Source of the DNA: Burkholderia latens
GTDB taxonomy: Bacteria > Pseudomonadota > Gammaproteobacteria > Burkholderiales > Burkholderiaceae
DNA: 64,000 bases
Reading direction: 5' to 3'
NCBI RefSeq assembly: GCF_001718795.1
Contig: NZ_CP013435.1
Coordinates: forward strand, 868,001-932,000
Under the pieces are notes generated by a model. It ran no database searches. It saw only the letters and a program-made list of their open reading frames with translations, and was not told the origin of the DNA. Positions 27,729 through 36,595 of this stretch are shown here, piece after piece. The position numbers and the translations under genes are program-made. The number at the start of each line of letters is the position of its first letter. Position 1 is the stretch's first letter.

Positions 27729-28690
27729 CCCGTCTCGTCGTTACCGGTGCAAACGGTTTTGTCGGCCGCGCAGTATGCCGTCGCGCGCTGGAGGCCGGGC
27801 ATACCGTCACCGCCTTGGTGAGGCGTCCGGGCGGAACCATCGACGGCGTGCTTGAATGGGTGCACGACGGAGCCGATTTCGACGGCCTCGACGAAGGATG
27901 GCCGACGGATCTTGTAGCCGATTGCGTGATTCACCTCGCGGCCCGTGTGCACGTGATGCGCGACGAGTCGCCGGATCCCGACGCTGCGTTCGACGCGACC
28001 AACGTCGCCGGTACCTTGCGTCTCGCTAAAGCTGCGCGCCAGCATGGCGTGCGCCGCATCGTCTACGCAAGCAGCATCAAGGCCGTCGGTGAGAGCGACG
28101 GCGGCATACCGTTGTCGGAAGTGGTAAGCCCCGACCCGCATGACGCCTACGGCCGCTCGAAACTGCGGGCGGAACGCGAGCTCGCCCAATTCGGTGCGTC
28201 AAACGGGCTCGACGTCGTGGTCGTTCGACCGCCGCTGGTCTACGGTCCCGGCGTACGCGCCAACTTCTTGCGCATGATGGACGCTGTTGCGCGAGGGATG
28301 CCGCTGCCGCTCGGCTCCATCGCGGCACGTCGCAGCATCGTCTACGTCGACAACTTGGCCGACGCGCTGCTGCAATGCGCGATCGATCCGCGCGCGGCCG
28401 GCGAATGCTTCCACGTTGCGGACGACGATGCGCCGTCCGTCACGGGCCTGTTACGGCTGGTCGGCGACGCACTCGGCAAGCCGGCCCGCCTCATCGCCGT
28501 CCCACCTGCCGTGCTGCGCGCCATCGGCGCGCTGAGCGGTCGCCGCGAAGCGATCGACCGCCTGACCGGCGGCCTCCAGCTCGATACGAGCCGGATCACG
28601 CGCGTGCTGGGCTGGCATCCACGTTATACGACCCGGCAAGGCCTCGAAGCGACCGCCGCATGGTATCGTTCGCGCGATACACAACAATAG
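27722..28690 (+). CDS. wbiG: NAD-dependent 4-reductase/epimerase of the WbpV/WbpK type
   Basis: 322 residues with a GTG start that overlaps the previous stop. SDR with TGANGFVGRAV at the N-terminus, HLAARVHVM, ASSIKAVGE and YGRSKLRAE (YxxxK). The HLAARVHVM and SIKAVGE segments are typical of the WbpV/WbpK/WbiG group, which reduce the 4-keto product of WbpM-type dehydratases to UDP-D-QuiNAc or UDP-D-FucNAc. The downstream WbpL and WbpM homologues complete the same gene order. Which epimer is made cannot be read from the sequence. Confidence 0.86.
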   Translation: MVTRLVVTGANGFVGRAVCRRALEAGHTVTALVRRPGGTIDGVLEWVHDGADFDGLDEGWPTDLVADCVIHLAARVHVMRDESPDPDAAFDATNVAGTLRLAKAARQHGVRRIVYASSIKAVGESDGGIPLSEVVSPDPHDAYGRSKLRAERELAQFGASNGLDVVVVRPPLVYGPGVRANFLRMMDAVARGMPLPLGSIAARRSIVYVDNLADALLQCAIDPRAAGECFHVADDDAPSVTGLLRLVGDALGKPARLIAVPPAVLRAIGALSGRREAIDRLTGGLQLDTSRITRVLGWHPRYTTRQGLEATAAWYRSRDTQQ

Positions 28691-28695
28691 CCGAC

Positions 28696-29712
28696 ATGCA
28701 TCTCCCGATATCCACGTGGCCCGAAGCGGCCGTGGTGGCGCTAGCCGCTGCGATCGCGTCGACAGCCATCCTGTGCGTGCTGCTGGCGACCGGCCTTGCG
28801 TGGCGCCTTGCCACCGATATTCCGAACGACCGTTCGCTCCACACGCTGCCGACGCCGCGCGTCGGCGGATGGGGCATCGTACCGGTTTGCGTCGTCGCGC
28901 TGCTCGCGCTGGCGCCCGACTTGTGGCTGATCGCTGCCGCCGCCGCAGGGCTTGCCGCGGTGTCCCAGATCGACGATCGGCGCGGGCTGCCGGCCCGCGT
29001 CCGGTTCTCGGCGCATCTCGCCGCGGTCGCCGCGCTGATCGCAGTGTTTCCGGCCGACGCACCGTGGTGGCTGCTGTTCGCCATCGGCTTCGTGATGGTC
29101 TGGCTGACGAACCTGTACAACTTCATGGACGGCGCCGACGGCCTCGCGGGCGGCATGGCGCTGTTCGGCTTCGGTGCGTATGCGATCGCGGCGCTGACCG
29201 GCCCGACGCCGTCGCCGAACCTAGCCGTGGCCGGCTCGGCTGTCGCCGGCGCCGCGTTCGGGTTCCTGCTGCTGAATTTCCACCCGGCTCGGCTGTTTCT
29301 CGGCGACGCCGGCTCGATTCCGCTCGGATTCCTGGCCGGGGCGCTTGGCTACTGGGGCTGGAGCGGCGGAGTGTGGCCGATCTGGTTTCCGGCGCTCGTG
29401 TTCGCCCCTTTTATTGCCGACGCATCTGTAACACTTTTGAGACGTCTGTTACGCGGCGAAAAGTTTTGGCAAGCGCATCGGGAGCATTATTATCAACGGA
29501 TGGTCCGGGCGGGCGTGGGTCACCGCCGGACTGCTCTTTATTGGTACCTCATCATGCTCGCAGGCATAATCGTCGCCATGTGGGCAAAGGGCCGGCCGGA
29601 ACTGCAGCAATGGCTGTCGTTCTTCGCGTGGTACGGCGTCCTGGCATGTATCGGATTGGTAATCGACATGCGTTGGCGCCGGTTTCGGCCGACCGCCGAA
29701 AATAACTCTTGA
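28696..29712 (+). CDS. wbiH: undecaprenyl-phosphate N-acetylaminosugar-1-phosphate transferase (WbpL type), O-antigen initiator
   Basis: 338 residues from MHLPISTWPEAAVVAL, five bases after wbiG. Multispanning membrane protein of the MraY/WecA family: periplasm-to-cytosol helices throughout, DIPNDRSLHTLPTPRVGGW, the metal-binding NLYNFMDGADGLAGG, LLLNFHPARLFLGDAGS and the cytoplasmic basic HREHYYQRMVRAGVGHRR (HxH-type sugar-recognition loop). The HREHYYQR form is that of WbpL-like enzymes that transfer QuiNAc/FucNAc-1-P. It starts O-antigen synthesis on undecaprenyl phosphate. Confidence 0.9.
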   Translation: MHLPISTWPEAAVVALAAAIASTAILCVLLATGLAWRLATDIPNDRSLHTLPTPRVGGWGIVPVCVVALLALAPDLWLIAAAAAGLAAVSQIDDRRGLPARVRFSAHLAAVAALIAVFPADAPWWLLFAIGFVMVWLTNLYNFMDGADGLAGGMALFGFGAYAIAALTGPTPSPNLAVAGSAVAGAAFGFLLLNFHPARLFLGDAGSIPLGFLAGALGYWGWSGGVWPIWFPALVFAPFIADASVTLLRRLLRGEKFWQAHREHYYQRMVRAGVGHRRTALYWYLIMLAGIIVAMWAKGRPELQQWLSFFAWYGVLACIGLVIDMRWRRFRPTAENNS

Positions 29713-29724
29713 GGTTTCCCGCCG

Positions 29725-31605
29725 ATGTTGCGATCCAAAGCATCATGGCTTTCGCTGAGCGCTTTCCTGTTTGACCTGACGGCGGTCACCGCCGCGTGGT
29801 TGTTCGCGTATCTCGTCCGATTCAATGGCAGCGTTCCGTCCGACTTCATGGGCGGCGCGCTGACTGCGCTTCTCTGGGTGCTGCCGGTCTACGCGTTGAT
29901 GTTCCACTTGTTCGGCCTGTACCGCGGGCTGTGGGTGTTCGCGAGCCTTCCCGACCTGATGCGGATCTCGAAGGCGGTGGCAGGCGGCGGCGTGATCGTA
30001 ATGATTGGTGCCGTGATGTTCCAGCCGTTCCCGATCATTCCGCGTTCGGTGCTGCTCGTATCGCCGTTGATGCTGTTCCTGGTGATGGGTGGTGCGCGCG
30101 CGCTGTACCGCGCAACGAAGGAGTTTTATCTGTACGGTGGCCTCGTCGGACAGGGCAAGCCGGTGCTGGTGCTCGGCGCCGGCACGGCCGGCGCGAGCCT
30201 CGCGCGCGAACTGTCGCGATCGGGCGAATGGCGTCTCGTTGGCCTGCTGGATGACGACCGGACAAAGCAAGGACGTGAGATCTACGGCCACAAGGTGCTC
30301 GGTTCGTTCAATGATCTGAAGCACTGGACTGACGCGCTGAAAGTCGAATACGCGATCATCGCGATTCCATCGGCATCGGTCGAAACGCAGCGCCGTGTCG
30401 CGACGCTATGCGTGCGCGCGGGCATCAAGGCGATGGTGCTGCCATCGCTGACCGCGCTGATGCCGGGGCAGGGGTTCCTGTCGCAGGTGCGCAATATCGA
30501 CCTCGAGGACTTGCTCGGTCGCGATGCGGTGACGATCGACACGCCGCACGTCGAGGCGCTGCTGCGCGGGCGTGTCGTGATGGTAACGGGCGCGGGCGGC
30601 TCGATTGGTTCCGAGCTGTGCAGGCAGATCCTCCGCTTTGCGCCTGCGCAACTCGTCGCATTCGATCTGTCCGAATACGCGATGTACCGGCTGGCCGAGG
30701 AACTGCGGGAACGCTTCCCAGACCAGCCCGTGCTGCCGATCATCGGCGACGCGAAGGATTCGCTGCTGCTCGACCAGGTGATGTCGCGCTATGCGCCGCA
30801 TATCGTTTTCCACGCGGCCGCGTACAAGCACGTGCCGCTGATGGAAGAGCACAATGCTTGGCAGGCACTCCGCAACAACGTGCTCGGCACGTATCGTGTC
30901 GCGCGCGCGGCGATTCGCCATGGCGTTCGCCATTTCGTGCTGATTTCGACCGACAAGGCTGTCAATCCGACCAACGTGATGGGCGCGAGCAAGCGGCTCG
31001 CCGAAATGGCCTGTCAGGCATTGCAGCAGACGAGCGACGGCACGCAATTCGAGACGGTTCGTTTTGGCAATGTGCTCGGCAGTGCCGGCAGCGTGATTCC
31101 GAAGTTCCAGCAGCAGATCGCGAAGGGCGGCCCGGTGACGGTCACGCATCCCGAGATCACGCGCTTCTTCATGACGATTCCGGAAGCGTCGCAACTCGTG
31201 CTGCAGGCGTCGAGCATGGGCCACGGCGGCGAGATCTTCATTCTCGACATGGGCGAGCCGGTCAAGATCGTTGATCTCGCACGCGATTTGATTCGTCTGT
31301 ACGGTTTCTCGGAGGGGCAGATCCGGATCGAATTTACGGGGTTGCGGCCTGGCGAAAAGCTTTACGAGGAATTGCTCGCCGACGACGAGACGACGACACG
31401 CACGCCGCATCCGAAGCTGCGGATCGCGCGTGCGCGCGAAGTGCCCGACCATCTGCTCGATGAGCTGTTGCCGTGGCTGATGCAGCACCGCGTGCTCACC
31501 GACGATGAGGTACGGCGCGATCTGCGGCGCTGGGTGCCGGAATATCAGACTACGGTTACTCCTGTGCTGCAGAGCGTACCGAGACGGGCGATTGCCAGCG
31601 AGTGA
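29725..31605 (+). CDS. wbiI: UDP-GlcNAc 4,6-dehydratase, membrane-bound (WbpM/CapD family)
   Basis: 626 residues. Four N-terminal membrane segments (about 10-30, 45-66, 80-100, 105-125), a CoA-binding-like Rossmann domain (VLVLGAGTAGASLAREL, near 148), then the catalytic SDR with VVMVTGAGGSIGSELCRQI (near 290) and LISTDKAVNPTNVMGASKR, the Ser-Met-Lys variant of the catalytic triad typical of WbpM. It dehydrates UDP-GlcNAc to the 4-keto-6-deoxy sugar used by wbiG. Last gene of the O-antigen operon, closed by a strong terminator at 31652. Confidence 0.95.
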   Translation: MLRSKASWLSLSAFLFDLTAVTAAWLFAYLVRFNGSVPSDFMGGALTALLWVLPVYALMFHLFGLYRGLWVFASLPDLMRISKAVAGGGVIVMIGAVMFQPFPIIPRSVLLVSPLMLFLVMGGARALYRATKEFYLYGGLVGQGKPVLVLGAGTAGASLARELSRSGEWRLVGLLDDDRTKQGREIYGHKVLGSFNDLKHWTDALKVEYAIIAIPSASVETQRRVATLCVRAGIKAMVLPSLTALMPGQGFLSQVRNIDLEDLLGRDAVTIDTPHVEALLRGRVVMVTGAGGSIGSELCRQILRFAPAQLVAFDLSEYAMYRLAEELRERFPDQPVLPIIGDAKDSLLLDQVMSRYAPHIVFHAAAYKHVPLMEEHNAWQALRNNVLGTYRVARAAIRHGVRHFVLISTDKAVNPTNVMGASKRLAEMACQALQQTSDGTQFETVRFGNVLGSAGSVIPKFQQQIAKGGPVTVTHPEITRFFMTIPEASQLVLQASSMGHGGEIFILDMGEPVKIVDLARDLIRLYGFSEGQIRIEFTGLRPGEKLYEELLADDETTTRTPHPKLRIARAREVPDHLLDELLPWLMQHRVLTDDEVRRDLRRWVPEYQTTVTPVLQSVPRRAIASE

Positions 31606-31651
31606 TCGCGCCGTAACCGATCGCGATGACGCAATAGCGATCGCGGAATCC

Positions 31652-31688
31652 ATGCCGTTCAGTGGCGAGCTGAACGGCATTTTTAATT
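31652..31688 (+). terminator. rho-independent terminator of the O-antigen operon
   Basis: Perfect 11-base stem ATGCCGTTCAG (31652-31662) / CTGAACGGCAT (31670-31680) with a 7-base loop, followed directly by a T-rich tract. It lies 46 bases after the wbiI stop. The rest of the 31606-31957 gap shows no further gene; it presumably holds the promoter of the protease gene. Confidence 0.92.
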
Positions 31689-31957
31689 GGTGGGATCGCC
31701 GCGAACCCGGCCGGATTGACGTGTGACGAGTTGCGGACGTGATTTCCAGTTTTTGCAACATTCGGGGGCGGCGATGCGCCGTCTGTCGGGGTGCAACTGC
31801 AGGTGCGACTTGCGCTCGCCGAGCATCGGGTTCGATACATCGTGGTATTTGACTACCGACCGATTCCTTCCTATGTTTCCCTCAAGGTAGCCGCGCGATT
31901 GCCGTAAATAACAAAGGTGAAAAGCCAGATACGAGCTCTACGTTCGATACCAATCCG

Positions 31958-34330
31958 ATGAAAGCGGAACATATTGCAAGGGGAATGAGCGCGGCACTCA
32001 TGGTGCTCGCGCTATCGGGGTGTGGCGGCGACGACAGTCCGACGGCGGCCGTAACCGCTACCGCGCAGGCCGGCAAACTGTCGGCGTTGCGAGCCACGGG
32101 CAACGTCGTGAGCGCGGCGCCGATGAGCGCAACGGCGCCGGTGCATGTCGCGCTCGTGCTCAAGCTGAACGACGAAGCGGGGCTGAATCGCTTCGTGCAG
32201 GACGCGCGAACGCCCGGCAGCCCCAACTTCGGCGCCGTGCTGACCTCGGCGCAAATTGCCGCGCAGTACGCACCCACCACCGGCCAGGTCGCCGCCGTGA
32301 AGACTTATTTGGCAAGTAAGGGCTTCACGAACATCAAGGCCGCCGACAACAACATGATCGTGGAAGCCGATGCCCCGGCCGGCGTGGTATCCGGTGTATT
32401 CCAGACGACGCTCGTACCGGTCGCGATGGCGGACGGCACCAGCACGCACATCAATACGGCCCCGGAGACGGTGCCTGATGCGATCAACGGGGTCGTCAAG
32501 GGTGTTCTCGGGCTCGATACCGCAACCCGCCTGCGTCCGAATTTCGTGCGCGCCTCCCGTGCCGCTGCCGCGCCGACGGCAAACGCGTCGCCGACGACCT
32601 CCGCGGTCACGGTCGGGCACGGTCCGACGCAGTTTCCGGCCATCTATTCCGTCGGCAGCACGCCGACAGCCGCCAACACCACGGTCGGCCTCATTGCCGT
32701 GGGAGACGTGACGCAGCCAGTCATCGACTTGGCGACGTTCGAAAGCAACAACCAGTTACCCGCAGTGCCCGTTTCGGTGATTCATGCCGGGTCGTCAGGC
32801 ACGGACACAAGTGCGAACCTCGAATGGTCGCTCGATAGCCAGACTATCGTCGGGATGTCCGGCGGTCTCAAGCAGCTCAATTTCTACGTTGCACGATCGT
32901 TTGCCTGGAGCGATATCGCCGTTGCAATCAACCGTGCCGTGAGCGACAACACCGCCCGGGTCATCAACATGTCGATCGGCGGTTGCGAGAACTGGGCGCC
33001 GACAGCGTCCATGGACACGCTATTCCAGCTCGCCGTCGCGCAAGGGCAGACTTTCTCGGTCAGTTCCGGGGATTCAGGTAGCGTGGCATACGGCTGCACC
33101 GGGACGTCCGTGCAATATCCGGCGACATCCCCATATGTCGTGGCAGTGGGCGGTACGACGCTCTATACGAACGGGAACGGCAGCTACGCGGGTGAGACGG
33201 CCTGGGACGGCAGCGGCGGCGGCATCAGCGGTATCGAGCCGATTCCGTCGTGGCAGTCGAATGTTCCGGCGCTCAGGGGCCGCGCTTTCCGCGGTATGCC
33301 CGACATCGCCTTCGACGCCGATCCGAACAGCGGCGCGGTAGTCGTCGTCGGCGGACAACTCGAGCTCGTGGGCGGTACAAGCCTGTCCGCACCGCTGTTT
33401 GCGGCGACCTGGGCGCGCATGCTGTCCGGTGCTTGCGCGACGAATCCCGGTTTCGCGGCGCCGTTGCTGTACAGCGCTCAAGCCACGGTTCCGTCGGCCT
33501 TTCGCGATGTCACCAATGGATCGAACGGCGCATACAGTGCGGGTACTGGCTGGGATTTCGTGACCGGCTGGGGCACACCCAACATCAGCGTTCTGTATTC
33601 CGCGATATGCGGGCCGACGACTCCGATCTACGGCGGGGTGATCAACGCAGGGACGGTACTCAGGCCCGGGCAAATCGTCTACTCGGGTTCCAAAAGCCAT
33701 CAACTGGCTATGCAGAATGACGGCAACCTCGTGCTTTACAACACCACGAACGGTGCCCCCGCATGGAATTCCGGCACGTCCGGAAATGCCGGAGCGTATG
33801 CAGTCTTCCAGACTGACGGCAATTTCGTGGTGTACGGGCCCAGCGGCAACGCGCTGTGGAACTCGGCGACCAGCAGCACGTCGTTCGGGCAGTATCTCGT
33901 CGTGCAGGACGACGGCAATATGGTGGTCTACGCGTCGTCCGTCCCGGTATTTGCCACATCGACCGCCGCTAGCGTATATACGAATTCCTCGAGCGGTCCG
34001 GCGGTCTGGAAGGGCGGCGTCGCGCTCGGTAGCGGCCAGAGTTTTACCTCCGGCAATGGCGCGAACGTTCTGGTCATGCAGGGAGATGGGAATCTGGTAC
34101 TGCTTCGCCAGGGCGTTGCGCGGTGGAGCTCGGGTACCTATAGTCATCCGGGCGCGTTTGCGGTGATGCAAGCGGATGGCAATCTGGTCGTCTACAGTTC
34201 GACGGGCGTTCCGCTCTGGTATTCCGGCACCAGAGGCTATCCCGGCGCGGCCACATACGTTCAGGACGACGGTAACGTCGTGATCTACACGCAGATGCCG
34301 CGCTGGAGCTCGAACACCGCGGGAATCTAG
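31958..34330 (+). CDS. lipoprotein sedolisin (S53) protease with C-terminal bulb-type lectin repeats
   Basis: 790 residues. A lipoprotein signal ends in LALSGC (Cys22). Pro-S53 activation domain at about 60-190. Catalytic domain at about 225-550: Glu289 and Asp293 in NLEWSLD, oxyanion Asp372 in SSGDSGS, nucleophile Ser475 in GGTSLSAP, and a calcium site in FRDVTNGSNGAYSAGTGWDF. From about 560 to the end are bulb-lectin (B-lectin) repeats with QxDxNxVxY motifs at QNDGNLVLY (586), QTDGNFVVY (618), QDDGNMVVY (650), QGDGNLVLL (708, last Tyr lost), QADGNLVVY (738) and QDDGNVVIY (769). This should be a secreted or surface-anchored acid protease that binds mannose-type glycans. Confidence 0.93.
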   Translation: MKAEHIARGMSAALMVLALSGCGGDDSPTAAVTATAQAGKLSALRATGNVVSAAPMSATAPVHVALVLKLNDEAGLNRFVQDARTPGSPNFGAVLTSAQIAAQYAPTTGQVAAVKTYLASKGFTNIKAADNNMIVEADAPAGVVSGVFQTTLVPVAMADGTSTHINTAPETVPDAINGVVKGVLGLDTATRLRPNFVRASRAAAAPTANASPTTSAVTVGHGPTQFPAIYSVGSTPTAANTTVGLIAVGDVTQPVIDLATFESNNQLPAVPVSVIHAGSSGTDTSANLEWSLDSQTIVGMSGGLKQLNFYVARSFAWSDIAVAINRAVSDNTARVINMSIGGCENWAPTASMDTLFQLAVAQGQTFSVSSGDSGSVAYGCTGTSVQYPATSPYVVAVGGTTLYTNGNGSYAGETAWDGSGGGISGIEPIPSWQSNVPALRGRAFRGMPDIAFDADPNSGAVVVVGGQLELVGGTSLSAPLFAATWARMLSGACATNPGFAAPLLYSAQATVPSAFRDVTNGSNGAYSAGTGWDFVTGWGTPNISVLYSAICGPTTPIYGGVINAGTVLRPGQIVYSGSKSHQLAMQNDGNLVLYNTTNGAPAWNSGTSGNAGAYAVFQTDGNFVVYGPSGNALWNSATSSTSFGQYLVVQDDGNMVVYASSVPVFATSTAASVYTNSSSGPAVWKGGVALGSGQSFTSGNGANVLVMQGDGNLVLLRQGVARWSSGTYSHPGAFAVMQADGNLVVYSSTGVPLWYSGTRGYPGAATYVQDDGNVVIYTQMPRWSSNTAGI

Positions 34331-34424
34331 TATTCCGCTTGTCGAATCGAGGTTGCGCGGTCACGGCTCGTCGGCAACGACGAGCCGTGCAAACCGGCTG
34401 CAAACCGGCTGCCCGCTGCACCCC

Positions 34425-35531
34425 TCAATGCCCCCGCCGTTCCTTCCTCACCACCATCCACCGCGGCACCCTGAACCTCACGATGCTGAGATAGAGCCAC
34501 ACATAAGTCAGCGCGAACAGCACGACAAAAACGAACAGGTGCACGGTATGCCGCCAGAACAGCGTCGCCGGAATCACCGCAACGAGGCACAGCAGCCACA
34601 GATACGGTGAAGTCAGCGAGTTCCGCCGCGTCAGATCGTGCGCATGCTTGGTCCCCACAGCCCACCGCATCAGCCGCTTGTATACGAGCATGTGCAAATG
34701 CACGCCATCCGGAATCCCCGGCGACATCCCGCGGATGAACTTCTTCCGGTAGATGGAGAAGCATGTCTCGAAGATCGGATACATGAACAGCAGCACCGGA
34801 TACCACGCCGATACTTCGCGATTGCGCATCACGAGCATGATCGCGAGCTCGGCCAGCATGAATCCGATGAAATACGCGCCGCCGTCGCCGAGAAAGATCA
34901 GCCCGGCCGGGAAATTCCACAGGAAGAAACCGAGCACGGCGCCCATCATGATGATCGACGCGGACATCACGACCGGGTCGCCCACGTGGAACGCGACATA
35001 CGCGAGCGACGCGAACATCATGAAGCTGACCATCGACGCGAGACCGTTGAACCCGTCGATGATGTTGATCGCGTTCGCCAGCGCCGCGACTGCGAGCACC
35101 GTGATGAACGCGGAAATCGCCACGTAACCGAGCAGGAAATCGAGCGGCGGCACGCTGATGCGCTTGACCGCAATGCCCATCAGCCAGAACGCGAGCGCGG
35201 CCGCGCCCATCGTGCACAGCAGCCGCGCGCGCGGCGACACGCGCTTGGTGAGGTCTTCGACGAGCCCCGACAGGAATGCCGGCATCCCGCACGCGGCGAT
35301 CCCGAGAATGCTGCCGGCGATCGTCGGATAGCGCCGCGACAGGATCAGCGCGGCAATGACGACTCCGGCGAGGATCCCGATGCCCCCGACGCGCGGCACC
35401 GGCCGCACATGGAATTTCTGCACGCCGGCGAGGTCGCTGTCGACCGAGAATTTCTCGTGCAGATGCGCATAGCGCACGATGAACAAGGTGACGAGCAGGG
35501 AGACGATGAAGCCGGACGCGAAGCTGAGCAT
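34425..35531 (-). CDS. WecA/MraY-family polyprenyl-phosphate glycosyl-1-phosphate transferase
   Basis: 368 residues, about ten hydrophobic segments. Family motifs: KFHVRPVPRVGGIGILAG at the first cytoplasmic loop, NAINIIDGFNGLASM (metal-binding DGFNG), LWNFPAGLIFLGDGGAYFIG and the late HLHMLVYKRL basic loop. It is a second initiator besides wbiH, of a subgroup closer to the WecA/TagO branch. It is the last gene of a minus-strand operon wzx-GT2-GT4-galE-wecA-like, which points to a separate glycan from the O-antigen. Sugar specificity is unknown; GlcNAc or GalNAc-type sugars are likely because galE is adjacent. Confidence 0.88.
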   Translation of the reverse strand: MLSFASGFIVSLLVTLFIVRYAHLHEKFSVDSDLAGVQKFHVRPVPRVGGIGILAGVVIAALILSRRYPTIAGSILGIAACGMPAFLSGLVEDLTKRVSPRARLLCTMGAAALAFWLMGIAVKRISVPPLDFLLGYVAISAFITVLAVAALANAINIIDGFNGLASMVSFMMFASLAYVAFHVGDPVVMSASIIMMGAVLGFFLWNFPAGLIFLGDGGAYFIGFMLAELAIMLVMRNREVSAWYPVLLFMYPIFETCFSIYRKKFIRGMSPGIPDGVHLHMLVYKRLMRWAVGTKHAHDLTRRNSLTSPYLWLLCLVAVIPATLFWRHTVHLFVFVVLFALTYVWLYLSIVRFRVPRWMVVRKERRGH

Positions 35532-35558
35532 GGGATCGCTCGGAAAATGGACAGCGGA

Positions 35559-36581
35559 TTATACAAAACCGCGCGGGTTGCCCTCCTGCCATTTCCAGTG
35601 GTCGGCGCACATGTCTTCGATCCCGAGCGTTGCGCGCCAGCCGATGATCTCGGCAGCCGCCTGCGGGTTCGCATAGCATTCGGCGATGTCGCCGGGGCGG
35701 CGCGCGACGAGTTCGTACGGCACCGGCCGGCCGGACGCCTTCTCGAACGCGCGCACGACTTCGAGCACGCTGTAGCCCTGGCCGGTGCCGAGGTTCACGA
35801 CGAAGCTCGCATCGCGTTTCGCGAGCGCGTCGAGCGCGGCAATGTGCCCCTTCGCAAGATCGACGACGTGAATGTAGTCGCGCACGCCGGTGCCGTCCGG
35901 CGTCGGGTAATCGGAGCCGAACACGCGCAGCTTCTCGAGCTTGCCGACCGCGACCTGCGCGACGTACGGCATCAGGTTGTTCGGGATGCCGGCCGGATCT
36001 TCGCCGATCAGCCCGCTCGAATGCGCACCGACCGGATTGAAGTAGCGCAGCGTCGCGATGCGCCATGACGGGTCCGACACTTCGAGGTCGCGCAGGATTT
36101 GCTCGGCAATCAGTTTCGACTGGCCGTACGGATTGGTTGCGGACAGCGGGAACGATTCGTCGATCGGCGAGCGCTCGGGCACGCCGTACACGGTCGCCGA
36201 CGAACTGAACACGAACTGCCGCACGTTGCGCTCGCGCATGATCTTGAGCACGGAAAGCAGCCCGCCGAGGTTGTTCTGGTAGTACTCGAGCGGCTTCGCG
36301 ACCGATTCGCCAACGGCCTTGAGCGCCGCGAAATGGATCGTGCCGGTGATCTGATGCGCATCGAACACCTTCGCGAGCGCGGCTTCGTCGCACACGTCGA
36401 CCTGGTGGAATGCCGGCGTCTTGCCGGTGATGCGCTCGATGCGGCGCACGGCTTCGGCCTTGCTGTTGACGAGGTTGTCGACGATCACGACATCGTAGCC
36501 GTTGTCGAGCAGCTCGACGGCGGTGTGCGAGCCGATATAGCCCGCACCGCCGGTAACGAGGATGGTGCCTTTAGCGGTCAT
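35559..36581 (-). CDS. galE: UDP-glucose 4-epimerase
   Basis: 340 residues from [19 protein letters not shown]. Motifs: TGGAGYIGSH, DNLVNSKAEAV, FSSSATVYG (Ser), YGQSKLIAEQ (YxxxK) and RYFNPVGAHSSG. Interconverts UDP-Glc and UDP-Gal, or their N-acetyl forms; the specificity gate cannot be read reliably here. Sits within the second glycan operon, 14 bases downstream of a GT4 gene. Confidence 0.96.
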   Translation of the reverse strand: MTAKGTILVTGGAGYIGSHTAVELLDNGYDVVIVDNLVNSKAEAVRRIERITGKTPAFHQVDVCDEAALAKVFDAHQITGTIHFAALKAVGESVAKPLEYYQNNLGGLLSVLKIMRERNVRQFVFSSSATVYGVPERSPIDESFPLSATNPYGQSKLIAEQILRDLEVSDPSWRIATLRYFNPVGAHSSGLIGEDPAGIPNNLMPYVAQVAVGKLEKLRVFGSDYPTPDGTGVRDYIHVVDLAKGHIAALDALAKRDASFVVNLGTGQGYSVLEVVRAFEKASGRPVPYELVARRPGDIAECYANPQAAAEIIGWRATLGIEDMCADHWKWQEGNPRGFV

Positions 36582-36595
36582 GCTGATGTGCTCCT

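Noticed and set aside
34327..36393. 688-residue minus-strand frame overlapping galE and the WecA-like gene
   Set aside because: Arg-rich shadow in another frame of two clear genes.
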